A DNA stretch of 64,000 bases from assembly GCA_018857735.1 (NCBI GenBank), contig JABMCL010000882.1, positions 717,001 to 781,000 on the forward strand. Reading direction: 5' to 3'. Positions 12,480 to 23,049 of this stretch are shown here, piece after piece (positions within the stretch are counted from its first letter, which is position 1; each line of letters begins with the position of its first letter). The position numbers were made by a program, and so were the translations under genes. Under the pieces are notes generated by a model that had not been told where the DNA came from, searched no databases, and saw only the letters and a program-made list of their open reading frames with translations. This DNA comes from Alviniconcha marisindica (taxonomy: Eukaryota > Mollusca > Gastropoda > Provannidae).

Positions 12480-15181
12480 CACACACAGGCATTAGTATTC
12501 AGACTCTGCTGTTCTTTATAGATTTCTTTCACATCTCCTTTCAACCTGAAGTGACTCTGCATGGCTGACAGTCTCTTACAATCCAGTTACTAACTATAAC
12601 TAACTAACTTCTTTTCATGTTTGTTCTGCTGGTGACATTTCTGTTTGTGTTTCAGAACACTGGCAATCAAGTCTGTTTCAGCTTTATTTTTATTTTTTTA
12701 GAGAAGGCAACCATAATTTTTAGACTATAAAGCCTGTTCTTAATTGGGCTAATGTTTGTTCGCGAACCTAGTTGGGAGTATTCGGCGAACTTAGTTGGTT
12801 CTTAATTGGGTGAACTTTTGCTTCGCGAACCTAGTTGGGTGTATTCGTCGAACTGCGACAAAGCTATATTCGGGGTCCAAAGCTTCGCTCAACATGTTCT
12901 GGCAACATTCGCCCTATTCAACGAACATTGCCTCTGATTGGTTGAGAGCAGAGCTCTCTTGTGGATGAGGAAGAAATAAAAATAAAAATGGATGACAGTG
13001 TCACTAGCTTCTTCACTCGCTTAGGGGGGATTTTTTTATTTGTTGACTTGTGGGAGGCGCAGCCTTGTCTCGGGGCCCCAGAATGAGATAGTAGTTCGTT
13101 GAATTACCCTGTGAGGGATGATTAAAGTATATTGACTTGACTTTAGCCTACATTTTCGATCATGCTGTCTGCTGCGCATCTGCTGCAAGTTCGGTCCGAA
13201 GCTTGCATTTCATTACAAGAGAAAGTAAAGTTCGTCAAACTGTCTGAACCATGTTCGGCAAACTAAAAGTTCAATTAAGAAACAAATCATAGTTCGTCGA
13301 ACTGTCCAAAGTGTGTTTGGCAAACAAACATTCACCCAGTTAAGAATGGGCTTAAGGCATATCGCTTTGCTTATCGGCTGTGACACAGTCAAAGTTGTAC
13401 ATTTTTTACTTTGAGCCGAAATTTGGGGGGAAGCGGGGCGGGGGGTAGTGGGGGAGTGGGGCCTTATATCCAGAAGCACCTTGCAGTGCAGAAATTACGG
13501 CAGTTTCCTTGAAAGAGCCATCCCATCCTACAAACTGACGCTGCTAGGCGCCGCCAGAACAACAAACTCACAATCTACTCACACCGTGCTCAAAAATGTT
13601 GCAGTTTTGATCGTTGCCCTCCGCAAAGGATGTCTTGGGGCTGGCCAGGCCTGAGCTTCCAGCCATGTTCTCCCCCCAGGAGTACTTCTCAGCATCTGTC
13701 AGACAGCAGGGTTTCTTCTCTTAACTCAACAAAGTGACTGGCCATCTAAATTACGACCTGATCCAAAGGCATGCGATAAGGCAGAACTTGGATCAAGCAG
13801 AAAGTCACAGAAAGGTGTACTTACTTTGTTTTATGTGTTTGGGAAAGGACAAAATCATTCAACAGCGTGACTGACCTAATGTTTTCAACTCGACACAGTG
13901 GCTGACCTTCTGAATGACGACCTGATCCAAAGGCATGCAATAAGGCAGAACACAGATTAAGCATATGGTCACCAAAACGCATTATCAGTTTGCTTTATGT
14001 GTTTGGGGAAGGTTACATTAATTCAACAGATCGACTGACTTTCTAGCTTGCAATTTGAGCCAAGGTCATGCGATAAGGCAGAACTTGGATCAGGCAGAAA
14101 GTCACAAAAAGGTGTTGCTAGACTAATTAGTTGGTTGCTTGTTTCTTTGATTGTATTCATTGTTCAAGTAAGTAAGAAACTTGGTGTTATTGTTCAAAGA
14201 AGCGCAAAACTATACATATGCAAAAGTAATCATGCATGCACAAAAAGGGCACATCACTTTATGTCAAAGTAATCATGTAAACAGTATCCCAAAGATCACT
14301 GCCTGAATATGCTCTCGACTGCACAGTAACAAACGTGTATGTTTGTTTAGCGTTAACCTGCCCCCTGCACTTTTAGCAGAATGACCAGGATCTTTTAAGT
14401 GGTAAAATGGTAACAGGGCAGTGGAATGGATCACAGAAAGTTGACCTTGGAGAAGAAAATTCTCTCGCCGCTGCTGCTGCCAGGACTCGAACCTGAGTCC
14501 GGTGGTCTGCAACTGAGCTATCCCCACTCCCCCCTCACAATATCCTTCCACATGTGTCTGCCCAGGCATGAACTTGATCGCACAATCATCAATTCGTTTC
14601 CCATTACCCTCTTCCTCTGCTCCCTTGAGGAAAGCGCCTACAGCTCCAAGGTATCCTTCATGTCGAAGAAACAACGCTTGCACCTCACCCTGAAAACAAC
14701 AAAACAGATATCACAACAACACAGTTAACACATGTAAGTCAACAGTTATACAGCGGACCACCCTGATGACAGAACACTTCTCCTTTTTCAAGGTATCCTT
14801 CATGTCAAAGAAACAACACCTGCACCTCACCTTGGCAGCAACAAGAACAGAAATCACAACACACAGTTAACACATGTTAAGTCAATAGTTATACAGTGGA
14901 CCACCCTGATGACAGAACACTTCTCTTTTTTTTTTTTTTTGGTGAAAGCTTTCCTTTCATATTTCCATGTTAATCAACATCCCCCCCCCCACACCCCCAT
15001 CCCATCCTCTCTCCTCATCCTGCTTCTCCCCACTGGCTGCCCAATGATTTAGGAATACAGTACAAACTTGCTTCTCTGTGCTATAACTGCCTCAGATCAA
15101 CTATTCCTGGCTACTTGACTGAACTGCCTGTGTGTGAGCTTAATTCACTGTGATTCTTATGGTGTGTGTGTGTGTGTGTGT

Positions 15182-15236
<55 letters not shown>

Positions 15237-15600
15237 AGGTGTTTGGTGTGTGTGTGTGTGTGTGTGTGTGTGCGCTTCTGTCTCCCCAAGCCCTGCTCTG
15301 TGAACAAGGCATAGTCTTGCGTGCGTTATAAATTATCTTTCCTTCCTTCCTCCTTTCCAGCCACCCACCTTGGACCAGTAGTTGATGGCGAAAGCAATGG
15401 TGTGCATGGTGAGGGGGTGGCCACGGATGAAGTAACCACCAAAGTAGATCTTGGTAAGCCCGTGCAGCCGTGCATGCAGGTATGCAATCTGTCCAATGTC
15501 GTTGCTGATGCAGAGAAGTAAGCTTCTCACAATGTCTTCTTTCCGGAAGTTTTCTCCTGCAAATCAGAATTGCTCAACTGATCTACTTTCACCGTCCTCC

Positions 15601-15652
<52 letters not shown>

Positions 15653-17363
15653 AAATCCGCAACTCAACTGATCAGCTATATCAGAACACTGATTTACATT
15701 AATGTACTCAGAATTTCCTGATAAGCCGGAAGACAGGAAAAAAGAGAGTAAGTTTCTTTATTCCTATTACCTCATCGATACTCTGCTGATACACTGATTT
15801 AAAAAAATGCCCTAAGCCTCTTGATTCACAAGAACTAATTCTCACCTCCCTTTGAATTTGATACATTCGGTGACAAGACTACACAAAACACAATACAGAA
15901 ACCAACACTGCAGTAGTGAGAGGTACTCAGAATTACAAGTGTGCTACCGAAAACCCAGTGCTGGGCATATTTTGGCCTGGAAAATAAACAAACCACAAAA
16001 CATGTCTAGAAATATTTATGATAACCTTTTTTTAAAATTTACATATGCTGAAAATTTAGGCATACAAAATACACCCAATTTGATTACTTTCACTTGTAGC
16101 TTTCTTCACGACCTGATAAACTCCATGACTGAAATCTCTGAAGTCTGCATGCAGCTGCCAGAGCAGTGGGTAGCATTGATCTTATATGTAGTATGACATC
16201 ATGTACTTGTGCAGGGAAATGACTGCACACACAACCTTCTCACCCAACACTGGGTGAATGTTAGGGTTTTAGCTGAGAGACACAAACATCTAGGCAAGTG
16301 GGACACAAACCATCTAGGCAAGTGGGACACAAACCATCTAGGCAAGTGGGACACAAACCATCCAAGTGAGTGGAACAGAAACCTTCTAGGCAAGTGGGAC
16401 ACAAACCATCTAGGCAAGTGGGACACAAACCATCTAGGTGAATGGGACACACACCACTTAGGCAAATAGGACACAAACCATTTAGGTAAATGGGACACAA
16501 ACCATCTAAGCAAGTGGGACACAAACCATCTAGGTGAATGGACACAAACCATCTAGACAAGTGGGACACAAACCATCTAGGCAAATGGGACACAAACCGC
16601 CTAGGCAGGTGGGACACAAACCATCTAGGCGAGTGGCCTTCCCAAAACTGCTGGCAATGACATCAGCCTGAAGCCCCAGGCTACTGTAGTCACCACCATA
16701 GATGTCCTTCACCAGCATGTCCACCGAGCGGTGATCACCAGCCTCAGCGAGGTCCAGCAACTCATCAAACGACTGCAGAAGAAAAAGCAGAATGGGTGGT
16801 TCAACACTCTCTGGTGGTAAACTCAGGACATCTTCCAAACAATAATAACAACAGGGAATTATGTGAGGGTGGGTCGCTGGAATGACGAGACACCTCTGTG
16901 TGAAAAGCACTGACAATGAACTGGTGTGCAAGAGAGAGGGAGTTGCCTGCTGTTAGCCTACAGTACTGGTTTACGCAGTTTGCGGACAAGGTGGGGTGAG
17001 AGTTTTGTTTCAGATTATTCTACACAATTTTTTTTCTTCTCCAAACAACCCCCGAACAAACAAAAAAGGCAAAGAAGGTGACTGCATGGTATTTTCTCAG
17101 AAGAAAGAGGACAAACTGAAACAGAAGAAAACCAACCCAGTTAACTGGCCATTGTTGCAAACACAGGACCCTTGTCAGCCTCTGGTTTGCCCCCGATACA
17201 CTTTTTGAATCAGTGATCACGCTAGACATTTTTCAAACTGGTATGACATCTGTAAGATGGTGAAAGTGGTTAATGGAAACCAGTCACATAATCACTGTAA
17301 CCGGTCTGAAACATAGCTGTCCATACTACTACCAGAGCTGTACTAGCAAACACCAAGCTCACC

Positions 17364-17407
<44 letters not shown>

Positions 17408-20400
17408 GCGCGCCACACATACTCTCTCACTGAGCTGCATTTCTTGTTGTTGTTTTAGGAGTGGTCAAACAAAATGATAGCCAGTACATCTGACTGACTG
17501 CTGATTTTGTTTCTGGCATATGCTGATCTTACCTGCTAAAATACCAGAAATTACTGGTTAACGTGAACCCTGTAAACGTGCGACTAAAAATCGTGTTTGT
17601 TCACCCTGAGGTGACCCTGTGCGGCTGATGGAATGTTAAAATCCAAGAACTCACTGACCTTGGCCTTTGTCAGCAGACATCCCATCCCCCAGAAAGTGCC
17701 TCCTCCAGTCGATGTTCCTCCAATCCTCTCAAACTTGTTATCGGATTCTACCTGGATGGACACAGGGATGGGGGGGGGAGGGGGGGCGGGGGGGGGGGGG
17801 GGGGGGGGATAAATAAGTCCACATGTGAAAATGAACTGTTCTGCGCATACACCAGTGGAATCAACTCTTAATGAAATCATGTGCACTAAAGCAGAGCACA
17901 GATTAAAAACTTCAGTAGCAAATTCTCAAAATATTGTTTACGTTCAACTTAAACAACACAGAACTGAAGTGAAAACATTGCATTTTATGAAGCATGCCAC
18001 TTGCCACTTGCCTCTCTACAAAAAACATATGTTGCTGTCATGCACTTCAAGACGGACTGAAAATGTATGGAAACTAGAAAATAAGTACAAAGTTTAAAAG
18101 CATCTGAACTAGATTTCTTGTTCACTAGTACCAGACCCTACAGGTACTTGGAATGCATCAAAGTTACTATACTCACCTTCACGAGGCTGACGCCAGAGCC
18201 TATGTTCACCAAAAGGTATGGAAACATATCTTGGTCAACACCCTGGAAATGGTAATCTGGGTTACCATGGCGCTGATAAACAAAGGCTTCATCAAGAATG
18301 TTCTTCAGCAAAAAGTTGCAGCCGCTGATAAGGCACTCTATTTCATCTTCTTTATCCACTCTGAAATAAAATCTAGATGACAGTAAACTGCCAAAGAGAG
18401 ACAGAAAACAAACAAACAACCAAAACCACAGATTTACTGACTTATCGACTAAAGATCCAAACACATAAAAGGTTCAAAAGAATGCTATTTATTAGGACAA
18501 GACAAAAACCAGCACATTTCTGGGGTAATCCCCTTTGTCAAGCTACAAAATGACAATTAAACAACAGGTAACCAGTCAGAAACGATGAAACACTGGAAAG
18601 GAAAACACTGGACAGCAAAACAACATAGCTCAACCCGAAACAAATAAGTGGTTTAGCTTTTCACTTCATTTTTCATCATTTTTGACTGTTTAGCTGTTGT
18701 TTAAGTGTTGTTTTTGCGGCTTGACAAAGGGGATAACCCCGAAAATATGCAGTTGTTTTCTTTTCTTGTCCTAATAAATAGCATTCTTTTGAACCTTTTA
18801 TGTGTTTGTTTGGATCTTGTTTTAGAATGCTAACAGTCATTCTTGTTTCAGATTTTTATTGATCAAAGGGCCCAATCTATTTTTGAGCAATGGCATATGC
18901 TGAGCAACTCACATGATTATACAGTGACTTGCTATGGGAACAGACAGACTGTAGTGTCACTACTGAGTGTCTCATTATGCCATGCAGGATTCCAACTTGC
19001 TCTAGTCTCATCCTACGCACGCCACACAACAGTGAAGGAAACTTAAGTATCATATAATTAACAGGCATTTTTGGTAAGCTGATCCCAGTGCCAGTACATA
19101 ATCTATTAATCTAATAAACTGAGACAACACTTTCAACACAATAGTAAAATAACGCACATTTTCCTTGGTGTCATCTGTCATTATCTCACAAATGGTGATG
19201 TCACTATTTTTGGTTCTTTCATCCTAGCTCACACAGGCTAAAAATAATGCTAGCAAAGCTGCCATTCATCAGAGACAGTTACCCACAGCTGCCTGTCTGT
19301 CAACCAGTGCACGAACGTGTGGCAGTCTGTCTTCGTGGGAAGAAACTGAACTGGCACGACTGTTGGGGCCATTTAAGTGGAGGTGGGACTCCTAGCGATT
19401 CCATTCTTGCAACTGACAGGAGGGAGTGAAGGACTCCTATAGCAATTGTTAACCTTTGAGCTTGACAGGTTATAACGGCTTGTGTCATTGTGATTTCCAG
19501 ACTGAAATACTTGGGCTAAACTGTCTTCCAAATGTGGCCATTGCCATCCTAAAACTAAGCTAACGACACTTTCAACACTGAGATCACTGTGTGAGTGGGC
19601 ATAAATCTGACAGGCAGTCAATAATAGCACATTCTACCTGTTTCTGGTGCCTGAAGGGTGGTCACGCAGTAGATTTTTACCCCTTCCTGGTTTTCACCCC
19701 TTTCTGGTGCCTGAAGGGTGGTCACACAGTTGATTTTTACCCCTTTCTGGTGCCTAAAGGGTGGTCACACAGTTGATTTTTACCTCTTTCTAGTGGTGCC
19801 TGAAGGGTGGTCACACAGTAGATTTTTACCCCTTTCTGGTGCCTGAAGGGTGATCACACAGTAGATTTTTACCCCTTTCAGGTGCCTGAAGGGTGGTCAC
19901 AGGGTAGATTTTTACCCCCTTCTTCTGGTGCCTGAAGGGTGATCACACAGTAGATTTTTACCCCTTTCTGGTGCCTGAAGGGTGGTCACACAGTAGATTT
20001 TTAACCCTTTCTGGTGTCTGAAGGGTGGTCACAGTTGATTTTTACCCCTTTCTGGTGCCTAAAGGGTGGTCACACAGTAGATTTTTAACCCTTTCTGGTG
20101 CCTGAAGGGTGGTCACCGGGTAGATTTTTACCCCTTTCTGGTGCCTGAAGGGTGATCACACAGTAGATTTTTACCCCTTTCTGGTGTCTGAAGGGTGGTC
20201 ACAGTTGATTTTTACCCCTTTCTCGTGCCTAAAGGGTGGTCACACAGTAGATTTTTAACCCTTTCTGGTGCCTGAAGGGTGGTCACCGGGTAGATTTTTA
20301 CCCCTTCCTGGCTTTTACCCCTTTCTGGTGCCTAAAGGGTGGTCACTCAGTAGATTTTTAACCCTTTCTGGTGCCTGAAGGGTGGTCACACAGTAGATTT

Positions 20401-22869
20401 TTTACCCCTTTCTGGTGTCTGAAGGGTGGTCACACACTAGATTTTTACCCCTTTCTGGTGCCTGAAGGGTGGTCACACAGTAGATTTTTACCCCTTTCTG
20501 GTGTCTGAAGGGTGGTCACACAGTAGATTTTTACCCCTTTCTGGTGCCTGAAGGGTGGTCACACAGTAGATTTTTACCCCTTCCTGGTTTTTACCCCTTT
20601 CTGGTGCCTAAAGGGTGGTTACACAGTAGATTTTTACCCCTTTCTTCTGGTGCCTGAAGGGTGATCACACAGTAGATTTTTACCCCTTTCTGGTGCCTGA
20701 AGGGTGGTCACACAGTTGATTTTTACCCCTTTCAGGTACCCGAAGGGTGGTCACACAGTAGATTTTTACCCCTTTCTTCTGGTGCCTGAAGGGTGGTCAC
20801 ACAGTAGATTTTTACCCCTTCTTCTGGTGCCTGAAGGGTGGTCACACAGTAGATTCTTACCCCTTTCTTCTGGTGCCTGAAGGGTGATCACACAGTTGAT
20901 TTTTACCCCTTTCTGGTTTTTACCCCTTTCTTCTGGTGCCTGAAGGGTGATCACACAGTAGATTTTTACCCCCTTCTGGTGCCTGAAGGGTGGTCACACA
21001 GTTGATTTTTACCCCTTTCTGGTGCCTAAAGGGTGGTCACACAGTAGATTTTTACCCCTTTCATCTGGTGCCTGAAGGGTGATCACACAGTTGATTTTTA
21101 CCCCTTTCTGGTTTTTACCCCTTTCTGGTGCCTAAAGGGTGGTCACACAGCTGACTCTACCCTGTTCTGATGCCAGAAGGGTGGTCGCTCTCAGCAGATT
21201 CTACCCCTTTTTAGCCACAGTTTACAAAGCAGATTCTACCCCTTGCTGGTGCCTGAGCTATGCACATAGGGTGGTCATTTATACAGCTGAGTCTACTCAT
21301 TTCTGGTACCTGAAGGGTGGCCATACAGCAGATTCTACCCCATTCTGGTGCATGAAGGGTGGCCATACAGCAGATTCTACCCCATTCTGGTACATGAAGG
21401 GCAGCCATACAGCAGATTCTACCCCTTTCTGGAGCATGAAGGGTGGCCATACAGCAGATTCTACCCCTTTCTGGAGCATGAAGGGTGGCCATACAGCAGA
21501 TTCTACGTCTTTCTGGTGCATGAAGGGCAGCCATACAGCAGATTCTACCCCTTTCTGGTGCATGAAGGGTGGCCATACAGCAGACTCTACCCCTTTCTGG
21601 TGCATGAAGGGTGGCCATACAGCAGGTTCTACCCCATTCTGGTACATGAAGGGAAGCCATACAGCAGATTCTACCCCATTCTGGTACATGAAGGGCAGCC
21701 ATACAGCAGATTCTACCCCATTCTGGTACGTAACGGGTGGCCATACAGCAGATTCTACCCCATTCTGGTACATAACGGGTGGCCATACAGCAGACTCTAC
21801 CCCTTTCTGGTACATAACGGGTGGCCATACAGCAGATTCTACCCCTTTCTGGTACATGAAGGGTGGCCATACAGCAGATTCTACCCCTTTCTGGTGCATG
21901 AAGGGTGGCCATACTGCAGATTCTACCCCTTTCTGGTGCCTGAAATGTGCACATAGGGTGGACATTTATAGAGCAGTCTACCCTTTTTTAATGCATGAAG
22001 GGTGGCCATACGGTAGAGTCTATCCCTTTCTGGAGCCCAAACCATGGTTACTCGTGGCTGTGCCTATTCCTCTGTGTACCTAAAGGGCGATCACATACAG
22101 AAGCGATTCTACAGCACAAGCACTTACTGGACACCCAGTCTGCTGGTGATGAGGTCCTTGTACTTGTAGGCTCCACCGCCTGTCACCTTGATGATCTTGT
22201 CACGCATGAACTCACTGGAGTCCATCAGATTGGCCAGAATGAAGTCCAGGCAGCTCTCAATGTATTTTGTTTCAAACTTGATGAAATGAAGTCGAACCAT
22301 GGTTTCTTCCCTCTCTGAAATGTTGTATATAGATCCTTCCTGGTGACAACACAACAGATGTATATGTATAAGTGATGACAGGTTTCTCATAAACAAAATT
22401 TGTGCTTGTGTGTGTGCGTGCATGCATGTGTGTGTGTGCGTGCATGTGTGTGTGTGCGTGCGTGTGTGCACATGTGTGTGTGTGCATGCAGAATAATCAT
22501 GCACAATGATGAGACTATTGATGGTGGCTACTCCAAACTGATTTTTTTCTCAGCAAAATGATATTATTGATGGTGGCTACTCCAAACTGATTTTTTTTCT
22601 CAGCAAAATAATCACGCGCAATGATTATTCTGCTGAGAAAAATGATCTAAAAATCACAATCAGACTCACAGAGTGCGGCTCATCATACACCAGCGGTGCT
22701 CGTCTCTGCCAGTCAGAACTGTACGCCACTTTGGACAGTGAGCCCCCTGATGAACAAATCCACACCAGAGTTGAGATAATATACTCATAATAATAACAGA
22801 TTATTTATGGCGCCCCCGTCTCATAAAAGCTGAGAGTGCTTACAAAGGCCTACGGATATGCTTGTTTTA

Positions 22870-22904
<35 letters not shown>

Positions 22905-22988
22905 TACACACACACACAAACACACACACACACAAACACAGACACACACACACACTCACACACACACACAAACACACACACACACACA

Positions 22989-23049
<61 letters not shown>

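Noticed and set aside
14539..14607. Extension of PANK4 exon 8 to a GTGAGG donor at 14538
   Set aside because: The frame stays open, but the added residues do not match the family. The donor at 14607 gives the correct phase for the well-matched exon 9 and a family-like length.
21139..22083. Plus-strand 314-codon and minus-strand 247-codon frames with a 14-residue period
   Set aside because: Both strands and several frames are open only because the minisatellite unit is 42 bp. It lies in PANK4 intron 3.
19640..22110. Possible CRISPR array
   Set aside because: Units are directly contiguous with no unique spacers, in a eukaryotic intron. It is a minisatellite.
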